Positions 9,195-17,902 of a stretch of 64,000 nt of DNA are shown here, one piece after another (positions within the stretch are counted from its first letter, which is position 1; every line of letters begins with the position of its first letter). A program made the translations under genes and the position numbers. A model generated the notes under the pieces. The model was not told the origin of the DNA and did not search any database. It saw only the letters and a program-made list of their open reading frames with translations. This stretch comes from Xiashengella succiniciproducens (GTDB lineage Bacteria; Bacteroidota; Bacteroidia; Bacteroidales; Marinilabiliaceae): assembly GCF_023674465.1 (NCBI RefSeq), contig NZ_CP098400.1:2632801-2696800 (forward strand), read 5' to 3'.

Positions 9195-9792
9195 TATTCA
9201 GCTTCCTGTTGATAAAGGTAATCTGGGTATAGTCTGTTTCCGTTTCATGCATCACAACCTTCTCTGCACTAAGGTCAAACTTTGAAAGATAGATCTCAGT
9301 GGTTTGCAGGAAGCCTTTAAGAGCAGCATCTATTGGACGTAGCCTGAGCAGGTAAAAACGGTCATTCTCGTACATCTCAATCTCGAAGCGTTTGTCACCG
9401 GCCAGCGTGCCTCTGGCAATCTTCAGAATCAGGTCGTTCATCTCTCTGAACGCCGGATTGCCTGCCACATCATAGACCTTTACCTTGACGCCATCTTTGA
9501 TATAGAAGCTTCCGTTGCGTATTGCAATGATATATTCGTAAGGCTCATCATACTGCCACCTTAGTTTGCTTTCATGCTTGTACCAGAACTTGCCCTTGCT
9601 GACCAGGACTTCATCAAGATATTCCATCTTTTTTTCCTGCACAAAGTCACTTGTTATAGAACTCACCTTCAGGGAATTATCCATTATCTTCTTCTCAACC
9701 ACAGCGGGGTCAGCTACAGGTCTGTAACTCTTGTCCTGTCCGTAAACTGTAGTTACAGCCAACACTAACAATGATAGTACCAGGTATCTCAT
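9160..9792 (-). CDS. LolA-like outer-membrane lipoprotein/lipid carrier
   Basis: A 210-residue periplasmic protein with a signal peptide ending near residue 18 (VTTVYGQ). The body matches the LolA fold by eye: VSSITSDFVQEKKMEYLDEVLVSKGKFWY, then LRWQYDEPYEYIIAIRNG. This is the half-barrel that shields an acyl chain during transfer from the inner to the outer membrane. LolA homologues inside aryl polyene clusters (ApeF-like) are thought to carry the pigment rather than general lipoproteins. Together with the MMPL exporter and the following secreted protein it makes a plausible export path. Cargo identity is inferred from the neighbours. Confidence 0.82.
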   Translation of the reverse strand: MRYLVLSLLVLAVTTVYGQDKSYRPVADPAVVEKKIMDNSLKVSSITSDFVQEKKMEYLDEVLVSKGKFWYKHESKLRWQYDEPYEYIIAIRNGSFYIKDGVKVKVYDVAGNPAFREMNDLILKIARGTLAGDKRFEIEMYENDRFYLLRLRPIDAALKGFLQTTEIYLSKFDLSAEKVVMHETETDYTQITFINRKLNNEIPESIFDIK

Positions 9793-9806
9793 AATATTTT
9801 ATTTAG

Positions 9807-10592
9807 TTATGAAACAAGGGTGTCTAGATTAACGCATCTGTAGCCCTTTTTCTTAAGATACTGCAATAAGCTCTCCAAAAGTGGAACTATGTTTGCCGAA
9901 GTATCATGCAATAACACTATATCTCCACCTTTCAGTTTCTTTACTATCCTTTTGAGCACAAGCTCTGCGTTCTCATTTTTTGTATCGAAGGACCTTATAC
10001 TCCATCCGGCAATTTTCAGGTTCAGCCCTTTCAAAGCAGCAGCAATCATAGGGTTGGTGACACCAAAAGGTGGACGAAACCATGGATGCTTAATTCCTGA
10101 GACGTTCTCAAGCACAGACCTTGCTGTCAGTATATCCTCTCTTATAATTTGCGGACTCATAAGAGGGAAACTGCTACTGTGTGACCAGGAATGATGACCT
10201 ACAAGATGCCCTTCTCTGATCATTCTCCTAACTATTGCCTCCTTACCAGTAATCCGGCTACCGATTAGAAAAAAACTTGCTTTTGCATTATATTTCTCAA
10301 GCAGGTCGATAATCTCTACGCTCGTCTCACATGGCCCGTCATCGAAGGTCAGGGCTACCATATCCCTTTTCTCCCTGTTGCAGGTCACTACCTCTACATA
10401 GACTCCTGATGCTATACTTGCTGAAGCCCAAACCAGCAGAAAAAGCAAAAGGCTGGCCCACACTACCCCACTAATCAGCCTGGCCTGAGGACCCAGATCT
10501 GCTGCAAAGAGCAGCAGCATCCCGGCAACAAAGACCGTGAGGATCAGTAGTCTGTTAGACCTTCCTGAGGAGAATAAGCGAAAATTCGGCAT
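9807..10592 (-). CDS. polysaccharide deacetylase (NodB-fold, CE4) membrane protein
   Basis: A 261-residue protein with two N-terminal membrane segments (about residues 14-34 and 38-62) and a NodB domain. Motif 1 TFDDG is at 82-86, the metal-binding pair His134/His138 is in HHSWSH, RPPFG follows further on, and VLLHDTS lies near the end. All are expected for an active metal-dependent de-N- or de-O-acetylase. The start overlaps the end of the CLF-like gene by 38 bases. Why a CE4 enzyme sits among pigment genes is unclear; it could trim an acyl group from the pigment or modify a sugar added by the GT2 enzyme. Confidence 0.85.
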   Translation of the reverse strand: MPNFRLFSSGRSNRLLILTVFVAGMLLLFAADLGPQARLISGVVWASLLLFLLVWASASIASGVYVEVVTCNREKRDMVALTFDDGPCETSVEIIDLLEKYNAKASFFLIGSRITGKEAIVRRMIREGHLVGHHSWSHSSSFPLMSPQIIREDILTARSVLENVSGIKHPWFRPPFGVTNPMIAAALKGLNLKIAGWSIRSFDTKNENAELVLKRIVKKLKGGDIVLLHDTSANIVPLLESLLQYLKKKGYRCVNLDTLVS

Positions 10593-11574
10593 TCTTGTTG
10601 TAGCTAAATATCAAAACATTCTTTATATCCCTTCCTTCCACTTTCCTTGCAAGGACAGAAGCCGGAACTTGTCCGGTGATTATAGCCCTGTGAGCCATAA
10701 ACATAGCAAATCCCGCTGCACTCATATACTCCCCGCAAAGCTTTTTATAATAAAGCAGGGAAGCCTCTGCAAAATACTCCTCACTTACTTTATACCAGCT
10801 ATTTACAGATGCATCACCTGTTCTACCCGACACGAGCAAGTCAATATTGTCTTTTGTCAGTTGGTTGCGCTTCAGGAATGCATCCAGTCTGGCTATCAGC
10901 TCATCTCTGCTACCTGCCTTGCTGAACACCTCAATATCGTCCAACTTTGCCAAAGCCCCATTGGGATCTTTACTTAGAAGGAAGAAGGATGCTCCTTCAG
11001 AATAGAAAATTTCATTATCAGCACAATCTGCTTCCTGCATCAGGGTAAATGCTGTATCATTAAGTTCATCAACAGCTCCGGTCAGCACCAGGCCTGCCTC
11101 TCCATCCTCGATAAGCATAGCTGACTCAAGTAGTGAGGATGCAAAGGAGAGGTTTTTTTGTGAGAAAGTAAGATTATGTCCTCTACAACCAAGCATCAGG
11201 GCTATCTGCCCTGCAATAGTGTTGTGGGTTGATTGAATAAAGGGCGTGGGATTAAGCATCTGCTCATCGTTTTCGATGAGCAGGTCGAGAAACCTTACTG
11301 TATCATCCATACACCCCAGTCCGGTACCAACCACTATGGAATCTGGCTTTTCAACACCGGCACGTTTCAGACATGCAGAGGCAGTGGCAACGCCCATTCG
11401 GAGCAACGAACTCATTCGCCTTATCAGGCGGGCATCAATATACTGCTTGTAATCGGGGGTCTGGGCTCTGAGAACACTTTCAGTGGGTTGCTGCACACTA
11501 CAGTCGGGCATCCCCTCGCTGCCAAAAGTATCCTGGCATGAAATAGCTTCTGAAGAAAGTATATAGACTGCCAT
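10555..11574 (-). CDS. ketosynthase-like chain-length factor (no active-site Cys)
   Basis: A 339-residue thiolase-fold protein resembling the beta-ketoacyl synthase-like partner of aryl polyene ketosynthases (ApeC-like; Ketoacyl-synt_2 type). The family mark QSTHNTIAGQIAL is present. Where ketosynthases have TACSS it reads SQKNLSFASS, so the catalytic cysteine is absent. It lies 3 bases after the intact ketosynthase at 11578-12792, and the pair is expected to form a KS/CLF heterodimer that sets polyene length. The same arrangement recurs at 36031-38272. Catalytic inactivity is read directly from the sequence; the dimer is family knowledge. Confidence 0.82.
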   Translation of the reverse strand: MAVYILSSEAISCQDTFGSEGMPDCSVQQPTESVLRAQTPDYKQYIDARLIRRMSSLLRMGVATASACLKRAGVEKPDSIVVGTGLGCMDDTVRFLDLLIENDEQMLNPTPFIQSTHNTIAGQIALMLGCRGHNLTFSQKNLSFASSLLESAMLIEDGEAGLVLTGAVDELNDTAFTLMQEADCADNEIFYSEGASFFLLSKDPNGALAKLDDIEVFSKAGSRDELIARLDAFLKRNQLTKDNIDLLVSGRTGDASVNSWYKVSEEYFAEASLLYYKKLCGEYMSAAGFAMFMAHRAIITGQVPASVLARKVEGRDIKNVLIFSYNKNAEFSLILLRKV

Positions 11575-11577
11575 AGC

Positions 11578-12792
11578 TTATCTTGAAAAAACAAGGGTTG
11601 AATTATTACCTCCAAAGCCGAAGGAGTTGGACAATACAGTCCTTACAGGCCTGCTTATCAACTTGGTAACAGGAGCCACACCAAATTCAACTATTGGCTC
11701 GCTGAAGTTGAGGTTGGGAAAGATCAGTCCATGCTCGATTGCAAGTATTGAAATCACTGCTTCAACACCCGCCGCAGCGCCAAGGGTGTGACCTGTAAAT
11801 GCTTTCGTTGAACTGAAGGGAGGTAGCGTATCGCCAAAGACCCGCTTCAGGGCAAGACCTTCGGAAAGGTCATTATTTGAGGTACCTGTACCATGTACGT
11901 TGATATAGTCTATCTCATCGGGCCTAAGTCCGCTCATTTCAAGGGCCTTGCTCATAGACATAAAGGCTCCTTCGCCGTCCGGCGAGGAAGCCGTCTGATG
12001 ATAAGCATCATTGGCATTGGCATATCCGGCAAGGCTGCAATAGCTCTTAGCAGCTCTTTCCTTTACAGAACTTTCCTTTTCTATAACAATAAAACCGGCT
12101 CCCTCACCAAGGTTGAGCCCCCTGCGGTTTTGATCAAAGGGACAGCACCATTCCCTGTCAAGTATCATCAGGGCGTTGAACCCATTGAGGGTAAAACGGG
12201 ACAAGGGATCAACGCCACCCACAAGTACTGCATCCAGGTAGCCGTGGTGTATCAGCCTAGCACCATGCATTATAGCATTGGCAGCAGAAGAGCATGCGGT
12301 TGACAAGGTACTGCGGTAAGCATCAATTCCAAGATACTCGCCAAGCTTATCAGTTGAATCACCTGAGGGGTGTGTTTGTACAAAGCCAGATGCTAAGTCT
12401 CTGGTAGGATAGCTATTTTCGCTCTTATCCATCCCCCCTACGGTGGTGGCTGAGATAATTCCGATACGTCGCCCACCAAAGTCACCCGGCTTAAAACCAG
12501 CATCAAGCAGAGCTTCGCGCCCAGCACTAAGGGCCAGCAGGGAGGTGCGTGTATGCCTGATCCTGTCCTCTTCGCTGATAGCCAGAATGTCGAACAGTTG
12601 CTCGTTGCTCAGCTTAACCTCACCAAGCATGAACTCATCCTTGTGCCTGGTCTGCAGAAACTGCGCACGACCAATCCCGGTTCTGCCGCTGCTGAGTGCC
12701 TCAAGGCACTCCTGCACATTGCTGCCTATTGCCGAGATAAGCCCTATACCGCTTATCAGGATCTTTTCACTATTAGCTCCCTGCATGCTCAT
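11578..12792 (-). CDS. beta-ketoacyl-ACP synthase (FabF/ApeO-type)
   Basis: A 404-residue condensing enzyme with the full Cys-His-His triad: Cys167 in STACSS, His in NVHGTGTSNND, and His in FTGHTLGAAAG. It condenses malonyl-ACP with a growing acyl chain. The start is ATG at 12792 or the second ATG at 12786, and both keep the whole domain. An ACP lies 6 bases upstream and the CLF-like partner 3 bases downstream, so ACP, KS and CLF form a compact module. Sequence style is close to the KS at 37070-38272 (both read GGM and then TACSS.ANAIMHGARLI), pointing to duplication of the module. Confidence 0.9.
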   Translation of the reverse strand: MSMQGANSEKILISGIGLISAIGSNVQECLEALSSGRTGIGRAQFLQTRHKDEFMLGEVKLSNEQLFDILAISEEDRIRHTRTSLLALSAGREALLDAGFKPGDFGGRRIGIISATTVGGMDKSENSYPTRDLASGFVQTHPSGDSTDKLGEYLGIDAYRSTLSTACSSAANAIMHGARLIHHGYLDAVLVGGVDPLSRFTLNGFNALMILDREWCCPFDQNRRGLNLGEGAGFIVIEKESSVKERAAKSYCSLAGYANANDAYHQTASSPDGEGAFMSMSKALEMSGLRPDEIDYINVHGTGTSNNDLSEGLALKRVFGDTLPPFSSTKAFTGHTLGAAAGVEAVISILAIEHGLIFPNLNFSEPIVEFGVAPVTKLISRPVRTVLSNSFGFGGNNSTLVFSR

Positions 12793-12798
12793 TGTTTA

Positions 12799-13050
12799 TT
12801 ATTTCCTGTTCTTTTCGATAAACGCAGCCAGACTGTCAATCGACTGCATGGCATCCTTACCGTCGGCAGGATTGCTGATCTTGATACCATACTCCTTCTC
12901 AAGCAGCACGATAATCTCAAGTGCATCAATAGAATCAAGTCCCAGTCCCTCACCAAACAATGGTGCAGACGAATCAATGTCAGCCGGTGTTATATCTTCA
13001 AGATTAAGTTGCTCAATCAACTCCCCCTTCAACTTTTCACGTAAATCCAT
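12799..13050 (-). CDS. acyl carrier protein (second of three)
   Basis: An 83-residue ACP with the phosphopantetheine attachment site GLGLDSIDALE; Ser40 is the predicted carrier serine. The protein is acidic and helical, of standard ACP length. It is encoded 6 bases before the KS at 11578-12792 and is closely similar to the ACP at 38297-38566 (both LFG...GLGLDSID and LEKEYGIKI/LEREYGLKI, NPADG). It would tether polyene intermediates for the adjacent KS/CLF pair. It needs a 4'-phosphopantetheinyl transferase, and no such gene is seen in the window. Confidence 0.92.
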   Translation of the reverse strand: MDLREKLKGELIEQLNLEDITPADIDSSAPLFGEGLGLDSIDALEIIVLLEKEYGIKISNPADGKDAMQSIDSLAAFIEKNRK

Positions 13051-13073
13051 ACTAATATATCTTTTGTGTTCGG

Positions 13074-13625
13074 TTATTTTTTCTTTATCAGACTGAGCTC
13101 AGCTATATACTTGCCATTCTCGTCGTAATCCACAAAACCGCTGATACAAAACTTGGTTTTGCCCTCGGCCATTAATACCTTTAAATAATTCTCATGTTCC
13201 CTGCTCTCAGGACCATCCTGCACAAGCATTAGTTCCTCGCCCCTGAAACAATGACGAATAGCAATCTCACCACTTACAATATTGGCTAAGGTATAGACAA
13301 AAAGTGCAGGACTGGGAATATCGTTCATAGTACGGCTATACTCAATGTCGGCATGCAGGGACGAAGCCCTGCATCCCAGTACCAAAGCCTTTTGATCTGG
13401 ATCGGCAACCTTCACCTCATCAAGATCTTTAAGTAGGAATTCTGCAGCCAGAAAGCCCAGTTTACACATATCCGACATCTTGTAAAACTTGGGATATTCG
13501 GCCCCGCTTTCCTTGTATAATGTTTTGGCAAAGGAAGGAAAGTCCTCACCCGGCAGGTAAAGCACCTCCTTACCGTCACATAGCACGGCATTATCCTTTA
13601 TACTTAGATATCTGACAGTTTCCAA
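13074..13625 (-). CDS. short ketosynthase-like protein
   Basis: A 183-residue protein that keeps only a piece of the thiolase/ketosynthase fold. LVLGCRASSLHADIEYSRTM and SPALFVYTLANIVSGEIAIRH resemble the N-terminal half of KS/CLF proteins. There is no TACSS-type cysteine, no C-terminal half and no signal peptide. It is packed between two genes (1 base after the KS at 13627-14898, 23 bases before the ACP), so it is most likely expressed and not a random remnant. Short KS-like proteins of this kind occur in aryl polyene clusters next to the ACP and KS. It may be a structural partner; no activity can be assigned. Confidence 0.7.
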   Translation of the reverse strand: METVRYLSIKDNAVLCDGKEVLYLPGEDFPSFAKTLYKESGAEYPKFYKMSDMCKLGFLAAEFLLKDLDEVKVADPDQKALVLGCRASSLHADIEYSRTMNDIPSPALFVYTLANIVSGEIAIRHCFRGEELMLVQDGPESREHENYLKVLMAEGKTKFCISGFVDYDENGKYIAELSLIKKK

Positions 13626-13626
13626 C

Positions 13627-14898
13627 TTAAACGTTTTTTCTTATCAACACGGCTGCATTGCTTCCGCCGAAACCGGAAGCAAGTTTAAGCACTGAATTTA
13701 TCTCGTGTTTGAAATTATCCCTTATTACATTTATCTGTTCACTTACCCCATATTCCTCAAAGCCCCTTGTACCGATACCCACACCGGCTTTCATTGACTC
13801 AATGCTAATAATGGCTTCGAGCAGTCCGGCAGCACCCAGGGTATGTCCGAAATAGCCTTTAAGGCTGTTGACTGGCACATCGTTTAGTCCAGATCTGCTG
13901 ACGGCTATCGACTCCATATTATCATTATAGGGAGTCGCAGTGCCATGGGCAGAAATAAGATCCGGCCTTGCCCCCTCAAGGGCATCACGGATAGCAAGGA
14001 ACAAGCCCTCACCGGTTCGGGAAGGACCTGAGATATGGTTTGCATCATTATGCATAGCACCTCGTACCAATTCGATATCTCCCTCCATTGCATCTCCGGC
14101 TTCAAGAAGGATTGAAGCTGCCCCTTCTCCAAGGTTTAGTCCGTCCCGTCTTGCATCAAAGGGCATACAGCCACTTGCACTAAGCGACATAAAGGACTGA
14201 AAACCGGAAACTATAAAACGGGAGATAGCATCTGCACCAAGTATCACAGCCCTGCGATACAGTCCGGCCTTAATCATCCTGGTGGCAAGCACCATAGCTG
14301 CCAAACCTGAGATACATGCGTTTGAAATCACCAGGGGCTTAGTTGTAAAACCAAAGTGATTGGCAAACAGCTGAGCCGTATGCCACAGGTGCAACCTTTC
14401 AGGATACTGTGAGATGGTCTTATCAGCACAGGTTGTCACAACCGGACCCTTATCTGTAGCAGCATGATTATCACGATTATCAATCCCTCCCTTCTGCACT
14501 ATGTCCTCTATCTTAGCACAGGCAGCAGCTTGATCTCCCTTAGCCTGACCGGCTGTTGCCGCTGGCTCAAGTAATTCTATATTGCCCTTGGTAGTTGAAA
14601 GTATAAAGAGGGTATCAGCAGATGCAAGATCTATGTCTTTATCGTGTAACAGGTAACTAAGGCTAAGAAGTCCTATCTTTTCAAAACGGGTATATCCCTT
14701 GTCCTCACCTACTACAGAAGCAAAAGCACTATTGAGGCTATTTTCATCTATCAGCGCCAAATGCAGCGGCTGTGGAGACAAATCCTTTCTATCCCTCAGT
14801 TTTACCCCACTATTGCCTGCCAGTATTTTACTGAAGTTTTCTTCAGTACTGAAGCCCAGTGGCGATACAATATTCGTTGCCTTAACCAAAATCGACAT
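13627..14898 (-). CDS. beta-ketoacyl-ACP synthase with an unusual insert
   Basis: A 423-residue FabF-type condensing enzyme with Cys195 (SNACISG), His in SAHGTATPYND and His in YFGHTLGAAG, so catalytically complete. Between STTKGNIELL (about 101-110) and ERLHLWHTAQ (about 167) lies an Ala/Gly/Asp-rich stretch of about 50 residues (from EPAATAGQAK), longer than the loop usual in this family. The reading frame is intact across it. The active-site motif ISNACISG differs from the TACSS of the two CLF-paired KSs, suggesting a different substrate or step. It is the first ketosynthase after the hotdog pair in the operon. Confidence 0.87.
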   Translation of the reverse strand: MSILVKATNIVSPLGFSTEENFSKILAGNSGVKLRDRKDLSPQPLHLALIDENSLNSAFASVVGEDKGYTRFEKIGLLSLSYLLHDKDIDLASADTLFILSTTKGNIELLEPAATAGQAKGDQAAACAKIEDIVQKGGIDNRDNHAATDKGPVVTTCADKTISQYPERLHLWHTAQLFANHFGFTTKPLVISNACISGLAAMVLATRMIKAGLYRRAVILGADAISRFIVSGFQSFMSLSASGCMPFDARRDGLNLGEGAASILLEAGDAMEGDIELVRGAMHNDANHISGPSRTGEGLFLAIRDALEGARPDLISAHGTATPYNDNMESIAVSRSGLNDVPVNSLKGYFGHTLGAAGLLEAIISIESMKAGVGIGTRGFEEYGVSEQINVIRDNFKHEINSVLKLASGFGGSNAAVLIRKNV

Positions 14899-14916
14899 TA
14901 CTCTGCTTCTTAAACT

Positions 14917-15342
14917 CTATATCAATCCGTTCTTTTTCTTCCACTCATGATAAAATGGAGGATTTGCAAGCTCCATACGCCCCTCAAGGTCAGTAAAGAC
15001 CTGTACCGTGCGAGCCTTTGCCAGCAATTCGCCATCCGATGACCTGAATATCTTGTAGTCAAAAACCAGCTTTGCAGCTTCTGTGTTGACATAGCTTGTC
15101 TCAACTACCAAAACATCACCAAAGACTGCCGGCTTAAGATAATTAAGCTCCATTTTAACAATGGGAGTAAGGTAACCGTTGGCATAGATCTCATGGTAGC
15201 CGGCACCATGTTCCCTTCCGAAGGCCTCACGACCATCCTCCAGGAATTTGACATAGTTGCCATGCCATACCACTGCCATTGAGTCCACTTCGCTAAAGCG
15301 AACCCTGACCTCTATTCGGTTTACCAGTTTTTTATCACCCAC
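14917..15342 (-). CDS. acyl-CoA/ACP thioesterase (4-hydroxybenzoyl-CoA thioesterase family)
   Basis: A 141-residue hotdog thioesterase. VRFSEVDSMAVVWHGNYVKFLEDGREAF near the N-terminus is the YbgC/4HBT signature, with the Asp of SEVDSM as the expected catalytic residue. It would hydrolyse a finished acyl-ACP or acyl-CoA, matching the ApeH-type thioesterases of aryl polyene clusters. It lies 19 bases from each neighbour (KS downstream, ApeP-like dehydratase upstream). Whether it frees the polyene acid or only proofreads cannot be told from sequence. Confidence 0.87.
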   Translation of the reverse strand: MGDKKLVNRIEVRVRFSEVDSMAVVWHGNYVKFLEDGREAFGREHGAGYHEIYANGYLTPIVKMELNYLKPAVFGDVLVVETSYVNTEAAKLVFDYKIFRSSDGELLAKARTVQVFTDLEGRMELANPPFYHEWKKKNGLI

Positions 15343-15361
15343 TTTACTGCTCCTCCTCTAT

Positions 15362-15781
15362 TTATTCTTCAAGGAAAATCCTCATTTCGCATTCGGCAAT
15401 TAGCTTACCTTCATGCCTGACGACACCCCTGATCAAGTCGACATTCATCACCTTACCGATCAGTTCCACTGTCGTGTTAATCTCACAACCCACAGGAGGC
15501 CGTTTGCTGACCTTAAGTCCACGTACGCTCCCTATAAAGCCCCTCTTGACCGGTGTTCCATCCCTAAGCGAAACCAAGCCACTCATAGCAGCTGCGCTCT
15601 GGGCAATATTTTCAACCAGTCCTTCTTCCGAAAGCTTTCCATCACTGCAAAACAGGTTGTCTGCCTTAATCTCAAGTGCGGTAGTTACAGTACCCTCACC
15701 TGCATCAATAACTCTCCCCACCATTATCATGGGTTCCCGCTGAGGTATCAGCTTCCTTATATCTATTTGCGTAAGTTCCAT
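15362..15781 (-). CDS. ApeP-like hotdog dehydratase
   Basis: A 139-residue FabZ-fold protein. IRKLIPQREPMIMVGRV mirrors the start of FabZ, where LPHRYP is usual, so the His there is Gln. The region that normally reads GHFPGxPVMPGV is replaced by CSDGKLSEEGLVENIAQSAA. The central helix (ENIAQSAA) is kept. This is typical of the ApeP group in aryl polyene clusters, which pair with a canonical dehydratase such as that at 8146-8520. With the usual catalytic His missing, a partner or non-standard dehydratase role is the safer reading. Confidence 0.8.
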   Translation of the reverse strand: MELTQIDIRKLIPQREPMIMVGRVIDAGEGTVTTALEIKADNLFCSDGKLSEEGLVENIAQSAAAMSGLVSLRDGTPVKRGFIGSVRGLKVSKRPPVGCEINTTVELIGKVMNVDLIRGVVRHEGKLIAECEMRIFLEE

Positions 15782-15868
15782 TTACTGTACCTAACAACAA
15801 AAGTCTGAAACCGGCACTCATGGGCGCTACCCGTGAATCAAACTACAGATTATTTTGCTATTAATAGC

Positions 15869-16948
15869 TTAGTTGTTCTTTACTTTACATTTAAACAGGG
15901 TGTGACTTACACCAATATCATCTATTTCTTCAGCTACATAAAGCCCAGCCCTCTCAATCAACTTAAGCATATCTTCCGAGTGATACATCTGGCTGCAACC
16001 GTTAGCCATATTTGTAAAATACAAAGAGGTTGCATGCAGGCTGTAAGTGGATGCCTCAAACTTCTGTCTGTCCCAGTAAGTCTCCATAATATACAAAGAA
16101 CCACCTGTCCCTTCAAGAGATGCCTTGGCACGAAGCAGAAGCTGGAGTATGTCTTCCTGAGAGAAGCAGTCGAGAAACTGGCTCATCCAGATTACATCAG
16201 GACCTTTGGGAAAGGGTTTGCTGTGGTCTAGCAGGTTGATGGCTACACCTGAGATCCTGTCTGCAAAACCTGCAGCACGGGCATTAACATACGCCTTCTC
16301 GAGTTGACCCGGGTGGTCAAGTATTGTAACGTTGATATCAGGGTTAAACCGGCAGCAAATCATTGCAAATTTCCCCGTGTTTCCACCTACGTCCAACACC
16401 CTCTTAACTCCATTACCCAGCACCTTTGGCAAAATTTCAGGGAAGGCATAGTCAGAGTAAAAATGGTCGAAAGCAAACCAGCTCTTTTGTACGTGTTCAG
16501 GTAGTTGAGAAAGACCTTCATAGATAGTCTCCCATTCACCAAACACCTTAAGGCCTGTAGGCTTTCCGGTCTTGATAGACTCGGTGAGACTAAACATCCC
16601 AAGATAGTTGACATCATGAACAAAATCCATATTGACTCTGGTCAACTCATCACTAAGAATATACCACCCGGTCTTGGTCAGGATATACTTATCATCCTCT
16701 ACCCTAACCATCTCAAGGCTCAATCCTGCTTCTAGGAGGACCTTGACACCATAGACCGACAGATTCAGCTGTGAAGCTATCTCATCCATTGTTATTCCTT
16801 CCTTGCGACGACTTTTTATAAGTTCAAGTATCCCCAGGTCGCGTAGAGCCTTAGCGGCTTGAAACATAATGGGCCCAAAGGCTATCTTCTGGGCATCATA
16901 CTTGGCCTGCAAGGCTGTTTTCTCGTCTGAATCGTAATTCTGCTTCAT
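15869..16948 (-). CDS. SAM-dependent O-methyltransferase (plant-type/acetylserotonin OMT-like)
   Basis: A 359-residue methyltransferase. Residues about 36-100 form a winged-helix dimerisation domain (LRDLGILELI, IASQLNLSVYGVKVLLEAGL). The SAM-binding motif VLDVGGNTGKF starts at 184, with the acidic strand VTILDHPGQ after it and WMSQFLDCFSQED further on. Methyltransferases are regular members of flexirubin clusters, where ring or phenol methylation varies among pigments. It starts 32 bases after the LpxL-like gene. The acceptor (polyene aryl ring or resorcinol) is not decidable from sequence. Confidence 0.83.
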   Translation of the reverse strand: MKQNYDSDEKTALQAKYDAQKIAFGPIMFQAAKALRDLGILELIKSRRKEGITMDEIASQLNLSVYGVKVLLEAGLSLEMVRVEDDKYILTKTGWYILSDELTRVNMDFVHDVNYLGMFSLTESIKTGKPTGLKVFGEWETIYEGLSQLPEHVQKSWFAFDHFYSDYAFPEILPKVLGNGVKRVLDVGGNTGKFAMICCRFNPDINVTILDHPGQLEKAYVNARAAGFADRISGVAINLLDHSKPFPKGPDVIWMSQFLDCFSQEDILQLLLRAKASLEGTGGSLYIMETYWDRQKFEASTYSLHATSLYFTNMANGCSQMYHSEDMLKLIERAGLYVAEEIDDIGVSHTLFKCKVKNN

Positions 16949-16980
16949 GAGCTCTTATCTAATTAGGTAATAGATTTCTT

Positions 16981-17892
16981 CTATGATTTGGCAAGTGCCT
17001 TAACCTCTTCTTCCCAAAAAGGGAAGTAATTGAACCACTGATGAGGATACTTACTTAATATATTCTCAAGACTTGCTACGTACTTCTCGACCATAGCCTT
17101 AAGCTGTTCCTGCCTTTGCTTCAACTTTGATGGATATGGGAATAGCTCCGGAGGAGTTGCATAAAAATGATAGCGACGTGTTCCTTCTTTTAATGTAAAG
17201 ACAAAAGAAACGGGGACTCCAAACTTTGAGGCCATATACAAAGGTCCTACTGGAAACTTTGCCCTTGCTCCCAAAAAATCCACGCTGACCACATCATTGC
17301 CTTCAACGTAGCGGTCGCCATGCATCACTACAAATTCATTCCGGGCAAGGGCTTCTTTGATCTTTATCAAATGTGAAAAATCATCCTGAATGGGGATGAC
17401 TTCAAACTTACGTTCTATTCCGTATCTTCCTAATAAATTCCTGATATTTTGATGCTCGACGTCGAGCATCAAAACATTCACCTTACAGTCTATTCTATCG
17501 AGCAGATTGCCGGCAAGCTCCCAATTGCCCATATGGGCACCTATCAACATTCCGCCCTTGCCTGCAGCAGCCATCTGATGCAGATATTCCTCTCCCTCGT
17601 AATTAAATGTAAATCCGGGATTCTTCTTCACCATAAAGGCAATCTTGTCAATCAGGATCTCTCCAAGAAGTCTGTAATTCTGGTATATTGCCATGAAAAA
17701 CTTCAAGCCTTCCAACTTGTGTATTCTGCGAAAGTAAAACTCGATATTCCTGCTGCGAACAAAGAGAAAATAATACAATGCAACGATACGCAAAAAAAAA
17801 TAACTGACACTAAGATTCGTCTTCCTGATCAACAGAATGAAAAAGCTATAGCCAAAGGTTCCGCCCCTTGATTTCCCGGACCAATTTGCCAT
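16981..17892 (-). CDS. LpxL/HtrB-like lipid A-type acyltransferase
   Basis: A 303-residue inner-membrane acyltransferase of the LpxL/LpxM superfamily, with an N-terminal hydrophobic segment (about 15-45) and the catalytic motif at His120-Glu125 (GAHMGNWE). A later GDR motif (MHGDRYV) and FPVGPLYMA follow. Such proteins transfer an acyl chain from acyl-ACP to a lipid hydroxyl. Copies in aryl polyene clusters are thought to attach the polyene chain to its lipid anchor. It lies 10 bases after the ACP gene, a likely acyl donor, which supports an ACP-dependent transfer within this cluster rather than lipid A maturation. Confidence 0.85.
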   Translation of the reverse strand: MANWSGKSRGGTFGYSFFILLIRKTNLSVSYFFLRIVALYYFLFVRSRNIEFYFRRIHKLEGLKFFMAIYQNYRLLGEILIDKIAFMVKKNPGFTFNYEGEEYLHQMAAAGKGGMLIGAHMGNWELAGNLLDRIDCKVNVLMLDVEHQNIRNLLGRYGIERKFEVIPIQDDFSHLIKIKEALARNEFVVMHGDRYVEGNDVVSVDFLGARAKFPVGPLYMASKFGVPVSFVFTLKEGTRRYHFYATPPELFPYPSKLKQRQEQLKAMVEKYVASLENILSKYPHQWFNYFPFWEEEVKALAKS

Positions 17893-17902
17893 ACCGGAGT
17901 TA

